This document shows, one piece after another, positions 36,401 through 49,796 of a stretch of 64,000 bases of DNA. The stretch covers positions 62,001 through 126,000 of the forward strand of contig JABVXV010000068.1 in assembly GCA_013365325.1 (NCBI GenBank). Direction: 5' to 3'. The stretch's first letter is position 1, and every line of letters starts with the position of its first letter. The position numbers were made by a program, and so were the translations under genes. This DNA is from Dipetalonema caudispina. Taxonomy: Eukaryota; Nematoda; Chromadorea; Rhabditida; Onchocercidae. The notes below the pieces were generated by a model. It had not been told where the DNA came from and ran no database searches. It saw only the letters and a program-made list of their open reading frames with translations.

Positions 36401-39400
36401 TGACTTGTATAAGCATGTTCTTGTTAAATGAATTATGGATGTAGGATGATAAATAGATCGATCGAGAAGAATAAATTTACGTTTGTTTTCCACATCATGT
36501 ATTTCAGATTTGTGGCATGTTTTGTTGATACGGAATGGTTCATGGAAGTGGTTGCTACAGCTTTTTATTTGGATGATTGCTTAGCACTTTGTGGTTACCT
36601 TTCAGATGATGTTGTTCTTCCGCAGAAAAGACGGGTAATCACACGAAGGGAATGGGTAGATTTTTTGGTTGATGGTATTTTGAGGTTAGTTTTCGTAATT
36701 TTGGTTTTTTTGGATTTCAGTATGATTAGAATCCTTATTTGCTACTAGTTTGGACGATCGGTATCGTTGCCACTGCGGCAGAACTTATGTGTCCGTAATA
36801 TCCATGCCAAGTGTTGGTTTAATTTCAAAATGAAAATTATTTTTCTAAAAATTCCAAGTGTTCTAGTATGTTTTTTTTTGCAAGATTGCTCTTGGATGTT
36901 GTGGTTATAAAATGGAATATTCACGAAAATGTTTCGAATAATCTAGAGAACGAAATTGTTGCCGCACTTGCAGTTAGTGATATGACACATTCGAAATTAA
37001 AGGCAACAATTCCTGAAAGAGGAAGCCGATCATTTGTTGACGACAAAACATTTGACAGTATATTGGAAAAGGTTTGCATTATAGGATTTGAAATATTACG
37101 GTATTGCGACAGCATTGTCAGATATTCTTTTTTTTTAAAAAAAAATTAATTAAATTAGTTAATTCTCCAACAAAAGTTCGGACGAAATTTTTACAAAACC
37201 AGGGAATATTTTTGATTACACTAGCATTCCTCGCATATCCCGAACTTTCATTTCCACTTTTTACCTTCATACTTCGTTATCGGTGCGGTGTTTCCCAATT
37301 GTGAAGCAGTTTTTCTAAGCGTTTTTTTCTTCTGGGGACATTCTAAATCGTGAATTTCTTTCCTTATTTCAGCTCGCAGTATACTGTGAACCTGATCAAG
37401 GGAGCCATATTGAACAGGGCGTTTACATGTTGACAACAGAATCTTGGCAAACCCTGTTCGATCCCGTATTCTGCAGATTGCGAACAACCACTCCACGTGA
37501 ATACAATGATGCATTGATGCGCTCTGAAAATGTGTAATAGTTATTTTATAAATTAAATTATCAAAAATCATCGAAAGGAGATTAAAGAAAATTGTTTGAT
37601 ACCAATGTCGTTAACTTCAGTTACCAGAGTCTGTGTTAATATTTTAACTTTCAAAATGAGCCTCAAGTTGTTTACCATCATACTTCCGTTTTGCTACAAC
37701 TATTTTTAGGGTGGTAGATGATTTGGACTGCTAATTTTTAGAAGTGTTGACAAGAAAAAATTCTCGTTTTTCAAGAGCAATAATATACATCAGGAAATTC
37801 TTCAACCTCAAACCGAATGTTTCCTCAGCTTAATTCAGATTTGATTGCATATCTTCAAAATTTATTCAGTGAACGCAATTTACCGAAGCATCCAACGGTT
37901 ACTCGTTCTGGTGATCATTTGTGGATCCCTTATCGTCTTTGTTCATTTGATAACATCTGGACGGCGCGAAGTGCGAGATTTCTCATTACACCATCGTTTT
38001 TCGGTCTATTACATAGGATTTCATATACCGTGAGTTGATTTTTCCATTTTTTGTCTATATCTTTATGCAGGCAATTGATATTATTAATTAGTTTGAAATT
38101 AAAAATTGCAACATGCGGGAATGGTGCAATCATGAAAAATTTATGATGTGAAAATGCTTTGATAACTAAGGAACACACTGCTAAGTGATCAAAAAATAAT
38201 TCCTGCTATGATGGAGCATATATATTTCAGTATATTGAGCATCAGCAATTGAATGAAGCAATTTTTCAAACAGCTGTTTATTTTTTAACGTTGATGGCCA
38301 AGTTTGTTGTGTCAAAACAGTTTTCATCTTTTACAATGGAGAAGTCGAAACTACCTTCGTCTGTGCAAGAAATGTTAAGCAGTGAGGAAAATCCTGTTTC
38401 TGCTATTCTTTCAGTATTCACCGATTTTGCAGACACGGGAGAAAGGCAAGTATTATTCAATTTATTTTAATAGAATGTTGTTGTATTCAAAGTTGATTAT
38501 TAGTGGGATATTAATTTGGAATGTGCTTTCTCCGTTCAGTGTTCAGTAGTTTTCGGGATCCTGAATTTTCTTCATGAAATATTCCTTTCATTCGAAGAGA
38601 CTATACGGTGGTTCAATTTTCAATCATTAAATTTCCTGAGAAAATTCGAAGTTTGGAAATTTTCTATTTGTTGATAAATCTTGCACTATTTTGCAGACAA
38701 ATGCCGCCGGTAATTACACTTCTTTTGAAATATTTACGCAGAGTGAACGACGAAAATGCTATTAGCGCAGAACATGATTATTTGCTGGCTCAGTGTATTT
38801 CCAGACAGCTAAACCTGGATCCCCTGCTGCTAGATTTTATTTCAGGTTATGCTATCGATTACATCGGACGTCTTTTCTGTTTGCTCTATCACAGGTCTGT
38901 CCACTTCATTCTTCACTGCTCACCGTCCTTTTTTAAGTTCAAACGGCTGGTCATATTTTCTGTGTTTTTTTAATTTCAGAATCATTTTAATTAAAATTTA
39001 TAGACGGAATCCTCCTCTAATTTGTGGCATTCCGTTCTAGAAATCCGAAGCGATAGAATCATTTTGCTACTGAACATGCATTCATTTGATAAAATCTTCA
39101 GACTTTCGTATATTCAGCATTGTTGATTTATTTTTAGCTGCGAAAAAGTACGAGAAATTTTGGATCAGTTCATTAGTGAACATCAGGTGGAAATGTTGAA
39201 ATCAGACAAACTACAAAAAAGGCATGGTGCTGATTCTACCGTAAAATTGGCTCATCGATCGGCTGCAAAACGTCGTCAAGAGGTTTGCTTCAAATCAATT
39301 AATGTGCATCCTCGATTTGTATTTAATAGTTTTCGCACCCATTTATATCCTTTCTCTTTTTTGATTAAGCAGTTCAAAAATTGGTAGAATTTAGAAAGAG

Positions 39401-42400
39401 ATTACTTATGGTTCTATCATTGCGATGTTTACATTGCATGACGTTTTCGTTCTAGGCCTTAATGGCAGCTCATCAGAAGAAGAGCGCTATGCTAATGAAG
39501 AAGTTGATGGCGATGGAAGGATTAACACAAACCCAAATGGATGCAATGGATACTACAGAGGTTATAGCTGATCTATTTTATAATGTGACTAAGGTTCTTA
39601 GAATTTTCGACAGATTAGTTTATCGTTTTATTTGTAATAATGCACCGTATACTGGAAGCAATTGTTTGAAATGTCTCTTCTCGGAGTTCATTTTACGTCA
39701 GGATTGCTTTTTTCTTGTCAGATTCCATAGAATTTACTTCTGAAATTTTATAAGGAAATGCTTGTTTTTAGAATTCGCCAGTGAAACATTATAGATGCCC
39801 GATTTGCAATGATACAACTGCAAGTACTTTGGCTCATCCGATTGGATTAATGTCTCGTATAATTGTTAATTACGGTTCGCTTTCTTTTACTTGTGCAGTA
39901 ACTTTTTCCTTTAAAGTTGATTTGTTGTCAGTCGTTTTCTTGCTTTCCAATAAAATCACTATTTCAACGTAAGTAATGTTTTGGTTGCCCGCTGGTTGTG
40001 TTATTCTACTTATCTTGAAGTTCTGCTATTCTTGAATTCTGTGGTGTCCTTTCCAGTTTTACTTCTGATCACTTGTAATTTTGATGGTATCGCTACACTT
40101 ACATATCATCTTATTCTTCACTACTATATTATAGTTGAAGCTAGATCTTGAATGATAATATTATTAACATTTTAAACAAAAAAGTAATATAAAAACGTAT
40201 CCTTTAGCTGTCGAGCACTCTTTACCTGAAGATTGTCCATCATTATCGTTGATGGAAACAGGAGAAAATGGCATGCATACGAATCGTATGATGCTGAAGA
40301 TTTTCATCGCTTCACGTCGATCTCTTCTTCAGACTGTAAGTTCTGTTAAATTTCTTGAAACTTGAATGTATTGATAATAATATGCAGCTTAATTCTGCTC
40401 ACTGGATTAGTTTTATGAAAATACATAAGCTTGGGAGATATTCTTATAAGAAATTCCAAAATTTTTATAATTTCCTTATTGCAGCGCTTCCCGAAATATG
40501 CAGACCTTATCCAAGCTCCAACTGGTATTGAAGTTCGTACGTGTGGTCATTATGCGCATGTCGAGTGCTACAAAGCTTATGTTAAGACACTGCTTGTTTG
40601 TTTTTATTTCATTCAGGTTTTCAAATATTACTCGTTTACATTGTGTCCATGACAACAATTCTTCGATAACAACTCCAAAAAGTGAGTGGAATTTCATTTC
40701 AGGAAAGTCCATCACCGTCACTTGATCCATTGGAAGCGCGAATCGAAATTTCATGCCCTGTATGCCGTACATCGGTTCACACTCTACTTCCTCTGGCTCC
40801 AGACGCCGGTGTTGAAAGAATACGGTCTGTTTGAAACCATTTTTGCGTTCACTTTATATCAACTCGTCTTTCAAAATTTTTCTTTTTTTTTGCTGATCAA
40901 TTTATCTTAAAATCGTTGCAGACCCGCTATATCCTATCAAGAAAATAATTATACACAACTAGTGAAAGAAGTGGAAAAGCTTATAAACAGTGACACCTCT
41001 CATACACAGGTCAGTTTGGTATAGATGGTTCATTTGATATAGTATGATTCAATTTCACTTTGTATTCTGGAAACAAACTAATAATTAGCGACAGATTGAG
41101 GCGTTGTTAATCTTAGTTGGTTAGTCTTCATGGAGGAATATGCTTTTATTTTAGTCTTTTGAGACTTATATGCCATGCCCTATACCTACTTTTTTCACTC
41201 TGCGACGGGTTCCTAGATCTGATTCATGATCAGTTCAAAATACTCTGTGATTTCTTTTATGAGTGATGAGTGCGGTAAATCAATCATTGTTAGCTTTTCC
41301 TCATTCTTGGACCATTTCATGCTTGGTTTAACATTTTAGCAATTTTTTCGCAGCCTTGTCAAATCTCAAATATTTGACGTTTTATAGGGCAGTGAAGAGA
41401 CGGAATTCTCGACATATCAACAATTATTTTTAAATTTCACCTCGTTATGTCATAAATGGACAGTTTACCGTGGCAGTTTCAGCGAAAGTACACCAAGAAG
41501 GGGCCAAATTTTCGCTTTCGGACTTGCAAAGTGATATTTCGATCTTCCTTTTTTTTTTCAATTTATTTGTAAGTACTTATGTTGACTTTACCTAATTTTT
41601 TTGGTGAAACTGGTCGATTTTTACATCTATTACAGAGGTAACTTCGAACGAAATCTTTTATTGTCCGAATCAAATTTATCCGATCGCTGTTACCGTGAAT
41701 TACCGGGAGGTATATGGTTTGATGACTTTGCATAAAATGCGTTTTCATTTAATTTGATCATTATTAGATAATATGGTTGGTATCTTGTTACTAGTGTTAA
41801 AGTTTGACAGAACATCAAGTTGGAAAATGTTATGGTGACTTCAAATAAGCCGGGAAGATCCTGTAGTGGATTGGTCAAGTTCAGTATACTAAATACTGAT
41901 TTTAAGTGAAACAACTGGATAATTAACATCTTAAGTCTATTTTGAAAGGCGTGGACTGACAAGTTTAGTGTAAAATATAGCTGTACTACCGCCATCGGTG
42001 GGCACGTATTAATTTAAAAATACGTTTGAAAAGGATCTAAAAATTGTTGGATTCGTGATTATTCTGCAATACAAAAGTCCACTATTTCGTAGTGGAGTGA
42101 AATATATTATATTTGTTATAGAACATATAATATACGGAGCACGTCATCAAGGTACCAAACGTGATATAAGTTTCATGATCTATCAGTGGAGGCAGCTAGT
42201 TTTCGGATTCGACCAAAAACGGCTACTACTAGAAGATACTTTAGAAGATAACTGCGCTCAACATTGTGTGCCAAATGCTTCGGATATCCTAGCATCAGTA
42301 TGAATTTTTTTCTTGTTAACAAGCTCGGGCACACTTTTCAAAAATTCATAAAGAGAATGGAAAGAAAAAAAATTAGTTCTAGTACTTCATAGTGGTTAAG

Positions 42401-45363
42401 GCGGTTTAAATTTTTTAATATTTTAGAAAATATTTTTCGATAGTCGTATTTCCTGTATAATTTTGCTTTTTCTCCGTATTTTAATCGGAGCTGATTTCAG
42501 TCCTCAGTTGAGGCTAAAGTAGCGAAGATGCGTATGGATCAAGATATTGAGCTAGAGACAGGCACTCCAATGGTAGTATTCGATTTGAAAACAACGCTAA
42601 TTCGCATCAGTAGTTACATCATCACCAATGATTCTTTGACTAACGAAGATAAGAAAAGTTTGTTATTTTGTTACTTCAGCATTTTATTTCAAATGACCGG
42701 CATGACACGATAACATCCGTCTTTTGCAATACTTGTTTCTCCGTTGTAGCGTTACTCTATGTTGTTCCACTCGAATCTTGATAGTTCACAATGCAAAATA
42801 CCAAACTTTTGTACCATATCTATCCTCAATTAGACTGTTGGTGATTCTGGCTAACTGTTCATGTCCGCAATGCTATTTGTTCTTGACTTTTTGAAATTTT
42901 CGAACTACATAAGACTTTCAGACTAACTTTTTTAAGGGCTTAATTTCTAAATCACTTTATAAAAATTAATCGAAACACAAAATCAAACTTTTTCAGGTTT
43001 GCTATCATTTGTCTACCAGATAATTTTGTATGCAGGAATTGTTCGTACAGCGATTGTGGCAGCTTTGCATATGCCATTATCACAGCTGGAGCGAACAAAA
43101 AGTTTGAAATTGAGTAATGAGGTATTGTTAGATCATAAAAAATCCACGTAATATTCAATTTCATCTCCTTTACTCTGATTATATTGATGCATCTTCTTTA
43201 TATAACCATCAACTTGCTTCTTTTTACTCTTTGCACGGTAGAAATGGAAAAGAGATTGGGAAGAAGTAATTCATGATTCTACTAGAACTTAACTTTCGAA
43301 ACAGTTTTCAGGTATTTACACTTGCTGTGAAAGGTGTCATAAATAGACTTTTTTCGCGTCCTCATCTGAAAGCAGAAAATATTTTGTTGAAAGATGGAGT
43401 GAGTTCAATAACAAGCTTAGTCGATTATTTCTTTATTTTGGTCATTGCAAGATTGTGGATCCAGAATTCTTCTGTGAATCCTGACCATATATTTTCGGGA
43501 TTGAGTAGACTTTTAAGAACCAAACTTATTTTTCAAAATATACTTTTCAAGTTGAAAATTTTGAGGATGAAGTGGATTTCGAAAAAGCATTACATTATGC
43601 TTGTACAGATTTATCTCGTCTCACTGCGCAATTATGGCACGAATGTGGTGTACAGAAATATGATCAGGAATATTGCATTAGTCGTGTCACATTCATGGAA
43701 ATTTATAAGTTGCTGACAAGTATGCACTCATCTTCAAATCTAACATTTTTTTTAAATAGGACTGGTTATCATCTTATTACACAGCATTGCCTACCTCTAA
43801 CCGGCATTTCTTCTGTATTACTATAGCAATCACTCTGTACTGTGTTCGCATGCATTATTGCATGTGACAGCTGGGAACCGAAGACAGACAGTCCAAGAAA
43901 AATCGAGCCAATATAGCAGTATTTATTAATTGACTGTTAGTAATTGAGCATTACTAGTGATAGTCAAGTTGTTAGATAATCAACTTAAAATATTCTCAGA
44001 TATTTTCACTGACCATGAATTAAAAATTACTGGTTATCATTCCTGTGGTCACTTTTTGTTTTATGTAATCAATTACAGATTACGACGAACTTTCCCTTAA
44101 ATTCTTACCTCATGTTCACATCGAAAAATGGGTTGATGCAGTGCTCCGATGGATTACCTGCAAAAATTTCATAGAAGTATGAATAGTCGCATAATTCTTT
44201 GATCGGTGAATAGACCACTGTAGATTTTTCAGTTCATCTACCAGTAATGATGTGACAGAGTGCTAAATAGGGTTGGCTTGTTCATTTTAGCTAAATAATT
44301 TTGTTTGAAGATTCCAGGTGAGTGTTTTGTTTTATTAGAGCATCACCACGTACCTATTTGGTATGTGTTGTACTCTCTTTATGCTTCATAAATGTCTTAT
44401 AGGATTTACATAAAGAACCATTGTCATGGCGCAGGTTCACGCTCCTTAAGTTGCCGAAAAATTACGACGACATGTTTTCTCGATTTTTTGGACTTCCTTG
44501 CGTAGCATGTGGACTAGTTCCTCGGATGCCATTTATCTGTCTTCTTTGCGGGCAACTGTCATGCTTGGATAGTTGCTGTACGACATCAGCCACTGAAACT
44601 GTTTCTGCAAATGAAGTGGAGCGAGTACGTATTTTACATTTTTTAATGAATATTTTTAAAATCGAGTCCACAGATAGATTTATAAGCTATATAAGGCGTG
44701 ATATTTTAATTATAAAGCGAATTATTTTTGTAGCTGTTGTTTCATTCTAGTATGCATTCGTTGCAAAGTTTAAAAAATAACATCATTCACAAAATACTCT
44801 CTATTCATTGCTGTATGAACAGAAAAGACACTAAGCATTATAGATCTTATTATTTTTCACCGAAAGATGCTGTGAATGCGATAGAATTTTATATCTATAT
44901 CTGTAGAATGTGAAAAATTTTCTAAAGAAAATGAATTTTGTATTAGAGTAACTATTCCCGGAAAATTTTCATTTAACATTAATTTCATTCAATTTTAGCA
45001 CACACAGATTTGTAGCAGTGGTGTGGGATGTTTTCTGTCACTTAATACCTCACTGATTGTAATAGTTTGTAATCGAAGGGCAGCACTTTGGGGTTCGGTC
45101 TACTTGGATGCACATGGAGAGGAAGATCGTAATTTAAGGTTATTTTATTTACATGCTTCCTACATTTTTCTTTGCTTTCAAAGTACAGAAACCTTAATTT
45201 TGCTTTTTTTAGACGAGGTAAACCGCTGTTCTTATCGAAACGTCGTATCGAAAGGTTGACTACGGACTGGACAATGCAATCATTTGAACATTTAGCTGTA
45301 AATTTCTTTAATTTTGACGATCTTATGTCTTATCTTCGTGACGCTCATTATGTGTTGCAGTAG
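30473..45363 (+). CDS. ubr3: UBR3-type E3 ubiquitin-protein ligase (UBR box + RING), complete
   Basis: Forty-one exons join in phase to 1,916 codons plus stop (human UBR3 is 1,888 aa): 30473-30574, 30905-31020, 31168-31307, 31714-31803, 32047-32170, 32237-32360, 32639-32734, 33074-33182, 33427-33647, 33794-33922, 34095-34215, 34433-34660, 34988-35055, 35155-35278, 35348-35508, 35553-35756, 35947-36074, 36508-36684, 36885-37071, 37373-37531, 37829-38029, 38231-38445, 38697-38894, 39138-39282, 39456-39560, 39772-39874, 40208-40335, 40485-40595, 40703-40824, 40922-41009, 41388-41530, 41636-41709, 42122-42297, 42501-42657, 42997-43121, 43312-43398, 43566-43719, 44079-44176, 44403-44624, 44999-45138, 45213-45363. 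A UBR box spans about residues 140-195 ([40 protein letters not shown]); the GGACDCG form is that of UBR3 rather than UBR1/2. A RING-H2 with a long internal insert spans about 1230-1360 ([20 protein letters not shown]). The Cys-rich C-terminal cap has [16 protein letters not shown] and [15 protein letters not shown]. The family transfers ubiquitin from an E2 to substrate lysines. The exon 14/15 junction (35278/35348) and the 43566 acceptor are the least certain. Exon 22 has a GC donor. Confidence 0.94.
30798..30880 (+). pseudogene. Duplicate of the 3' half of UBR3 exon 2 plus its donor (fossil or former alternative exon)
   Basis: Positions 30798-30880 match 30968-31050 with no gap at about 69 of 83 bases. 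The coding part keeps an open frame ([14 protein letters not shown] versus [14 protein letters not shown]) and the donor AG|GTAAGGAGAG is identical. In the 53 coding bases, four codons differ synonymously and three change the residue. The 5' half of the exon is not duplicated, and no AG acceptor lies between the upstream in-frame stop and the repeat, so it does not look spliceable as it stands. Confidence 0.7.
38446..38696 (+). other. GC-AG intron in UBR3
   Basis: The donor reads AG|GCAAGT, the textbook GC-AG donor, and the acceptor TTTTGCAG|A. Joining gives [15 protein letters not shown] in frame. Using the nearby GT one base downstream of GCAA shifts the frame into early stops. Confidence 0.87.
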
Positions 45364-48300
45364 AAAGCCGTGCATATTGCATTATTTGTGCTCCATCAAT
45401 GATCGCTCATTGTGTGAATTTCGGGTAACCTTTGAGCTAACTCCTGAAGTTCCGTACTAATGTTTCAATATTATTGTTTATTCTTTTTGAATCGCTTTAC
45501 GCTTGTGGTCTTTTAGCTCACAGGTCATTAAAGGATGCCGGAAAATCCTAAATCGTTTCCAAAAATATTCAGTTTACTCATTGACTTCCAAACTATTTAA
45601 TGAAAAAGGTTCAAGAGTAGGAAGAAGGAAGGGTTAGAAGATTTGTAACTGTAAATCCGTTTAGCACATTTTAGTTTTAAAGCTGAACGTGTTAAATAGG
45701 AACCTGGCAGAAATCATAAAAAAAACATTAGAACTCAATATATTATAGACTAATTTGGTCTCGAGACATAGCTTCAATGTTTTTTTTGAGATTACTGTAA
45801 AGAGTTTTGTCTTTCGTTATGCGAACTCTAACCAGTGTCAATAGTATCTAACCGGCTAGCTGGTTTTCTTTTTTAGTTAGTACTTAAATTTTATGCGAGT
45901 CCTTCTTGTTGCTTCGAAATCGTTTTTTATCCGGTGTGCTGTGTTTTTTTACCGATTTGCTACACTGAATAGTCTTTATTACCGCCTTGTAGAGTTTGTT
46001 GTCCAAGAAAGGAAAGTGTTTCTATACTGTGACAAATGTTTTTTTTAAAAAAAAAGAGACAGATTTGCTGAATGTCTTAAGTCTTTGCTTGATTGGTAGT
46101 CAATTAACTACATAAATTTGTGCATAAGAGAATCTCAAGTAAAAGCAATAATATCATTGTTGGATTATACATTCCACAAAAAATTATCTGTAATTGATAT
46201 ATATATATATATATATATATATCATTCAGAAACTTATCAGTAATAAATTTCCGTGTTTCATAAGCGGAAACTCCTGATCCGTACTACAAGAATTCGTTTT
46301 GTAGGAACACTATAACCTACATATCTTATTAGAATAACATAATTTATCTGATTTACTGAAATCGTAATATGTTAATCTTAATGGGAAATGTACAACATTT
46401 GGTTTTTCGTATAAGAATTCTTAGTTTGAGGTCATGGAAATAATTTTGCTTTACAATTGATTCAGAATAGTAAAACCTAACATAGAAGTGTTTTATTGAT
46501 ACTTTTGCACATCCGAAGATACTGAACATAAACAATCTTTTAATATTAAAACTACTTTTCAATCATCAGTCGTACACTATCCTGTTTAACAGTATTCCAA
46601 AGTCAGGAGAATGGTCTGATTATTTAGCTGAACATATTTTCCGACAGTTAATACCTAAGTCGTATATTTTAAATTGAAGTTTTTATGCTACCATTAATAG
46701 GTGTCGATTCAATCGATTGATTCATCGGTTAGTAAAAATATTGATGAACCAAACTTTTGGTAATTAAATGGATCAGAGCAAATCATTTTCAGTTATTATA
46801 ATCGAATGCAGTATTTAAATCATTTTCCTAAGTGATGAATAACTATAGATTAATACAGATTCTGGATAACCTTTAAACTTTGAACAAAACTTTCGACTCA
46901 TCCTTAACTAAATAAGTTGCGGCATTCTCCTAAAACAAAGAAAACTTTTAAGAGAAAAGCCAACATTGGCAAAAGAATGGAAAAACTTGAATTGTCTCAA
47001 TTAGCAAATTTTAAAATGCATATATCCTTCATTTTGAAGTCCAATTTAAAAATGTATCCTTGAAATTAGTAATTCAACATTTACTATTGCATCATTTCGA
47101 AATGGACAGATTATCTGTCATCTGAAGTATTTATAGATATCGAATATTCGTTATAATTCTTGCCAATACTTCACTGATGTCGAAGAACCCACTGTGGACT
47201 TTAACCCTTAACCTTTAGAATCAGAGTTGCAGAAAATTTAATGAAAATAAAATCTTCTCGGGAAGACCTACTATGTTACTGTTTTTCGAGAATTTTATTG
47301 GTTGTTTAAAATTTGATGCTTATTATTTTGATATATTCTTTGGTATGCTTTTGTGTTTACATTGTATGTGTTAGTGACACTGATAGCTTTAAGCTTACCA
47401 AATAAAAACAACGAAGTATTTCATATCAGTGGGTAATATTTGTTACAAGTACAGCATTATTTGTCAAACATTTGAAGGACTTCTTATTTATCCAATAGAC
47501 AGACTTATTTCCGAAGAAAAGTTAAACAGCATGGATTAATATTTAAATGATAACTTAACAGTTTGAGGAAATGAGATTGGATATTCGTTTATGTTGATTG
47601 CACAACTATTTGCCAGCGAATTCTTTCAATTTAGGCGATCGTTCATAAATGATCACCTAAATTGATCATATCACCAACTGTCCACATGAATCTTTGGCCT
47701 GAATTTTAAAGATGCAAAATTGAATATGTACTTTTTCATTGCTTGTATTTTTTTTCTCCGTTCACCTCCTTCTCCACAAGAAAAATGAATCAAACTTTTT
47801 GGTGAAGAACTGCTGTTTTAATAATTTCTTCTTGATAATTCAAAAAATAAATGGAATTAAAACAGTTAATCGTAACATTAGTCAGATGAAGGACTGATTG
47901 AAATGGGTTAGGAAGACTAATGCGATTAATAATTGGACCGCAAATATTAACTTCTTTAAAGTTACTGGATTTTCTGTTTTGTAAATATTTTAAACGAATA
48001 TAAATCCATCTTGTATTACATCTTAAGAAATATCACTTCCAGTTATAAATTTTATAAAATTCAAAGAATAGCAAAGGTAATTTGAAATTTTTACAAGACA
48101 GAAAATTCAATTAGTTTTTAACAAAAATTCTTCATTTAAATGTAAAGTATTGAAAAATCTTCAACAAAAGTATTGAAAAAAATCTTTTTCTTAAATTCTT
48201 ATTGTAATTTATTTGAAGATATTTTTCTCATATATGATATAAAAAACAGAATAATTTTACTTCACTGATACTGAAACACGTAAGAGATTATAAATTAATG

Positions 48301-49796
48301 AAAAATTCTTTTTCCACTTGTTTTTAACTCTTTGTTAGAATTATGTAATTACGTCATTACCAGAAGATACATGAATTGATAGCTCCAACAAAAATGTTGA
48401 AATATTGACTAAACTTTTTTGACGTATATCTAAGATAGCCGATAATGGTTTCCATTTAAGGCAAAAAGAATTCATGTCACTTCATCGATCGAATTCACCA
48501 TATTTTCATTTCTATGGAAATTAATGGAATTAGAACATTTCTTTCAAATTTGTTTTTTATTCTTGTATTACGTTTTTAATCTATGTTCAAAATTTGTACT
48601 TAAATCCTTTCGACCCATCGAAATTAATTCATTTTGTCCATTTTGTGAAGAAAAAAGTTGCAATTTCTTATTCCTCACTCATATTCTATTAAACTAAATT
48701 GAAAATATTGAGAACTAAAACAAAGACAAAACATAATAACCTGATCAATATTATCAGAAATTTGTAAATATATCGCACTGATAGTAATAATAATTAGTGA
48801 GTATGCAATATCCTACTATTTTTTCTTTATCAGTTTTAGTAAGATACTATTTATAGAGTGTGGTACCTAATATGAAAGGAAATGTGGAAGATAGTTTTCG
48901 TGTTGTATTAGCTAGAACAGAACTGCTTCCTATTTATACAATAATGACGGAATGAAAATTGCAGAAAAAGAAAAAAATCACTGAATCACCAATTCTAGTG
49001 CTCCAAATATGATTATTCCCTGTTGCAATAACTATTCAACTATTATTTTGTTTTGTCTCACCCCCCTTTGTTAATGCTATAACGGAATTTTGCTGTGTAA
49101 AATAAATCAATGGTACTTATAATCATCGAAATTTGTACTAATGAATTCCGGAAAAGTGGGATTAAAATCTCTACAGAAAGGGACGAACTGTAAGCTAATT
49201 TACGCATGCAAGAATGAATTTCGGACTAAGATCCGAAATTCGAAAATTTAGCAAAATACTTATAATTTAGAGTATACCATTCGTCTTAATGTCATCAATG
49301 ATCAACGCATCAGCAAATTTCAATTCGTTGTTCAGCCAAGTCAACATGGCAAGAAGGAATAATAGATGAAAATGGCTTAGCTTAAACAGCTATACGAGAT
49401 GTCAGGAAAAACCATAAGGAAAACAATTTATTTGATCCTAAAGTCCTGTGATGATTTTTATGAAGACATAGAAAATTCATATCACTCCAAGGCAAATATC
49501 ACGATATAATCCAATTCAAGACAACAGATGAAAAGCGAAATAGAATTTACCACAATTCAAATCAATACCAAAATTCTTGGTATCTTGCTTGGAATTTTTT
49601 TGAAATCCAAACTAAAGTTTCACAGCTGTATTATTCAAAGCCAAATTAAGCAGAAGGCTTCAATAATTTTCTTGCAGTATTTCTCGAAAAGAAGACCTGC
49701 ACATCTTTTTATATAAAAAGAGTCGAGTAAGATCATCTACCGCTTCATCATCTTGTCATTCACTAACCATGATTGGCTTTTTCAAGCTTTCCTAGA
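45364..49796. other. 4.4 kb tail-to-tail spacer between UBR3 and the GPS2-like gene
   Basis: No supportable exon chain, RNA gene or mobile element was seen. It is AT-rich with a TA repeat at 46197-46222. It presumably contains both 3' untranslated regions. Confidence 0.5.
46197..46222. repeat. (AT)n microsatellite
   Basis: About 13 alternating AT units downstream of the UBR3 gene. Confidence 0.9.

Noticed and set aside
36921..37115. Minus-strand frame within UBR3
   Set aside because: It is antisense shadow of exon 19.
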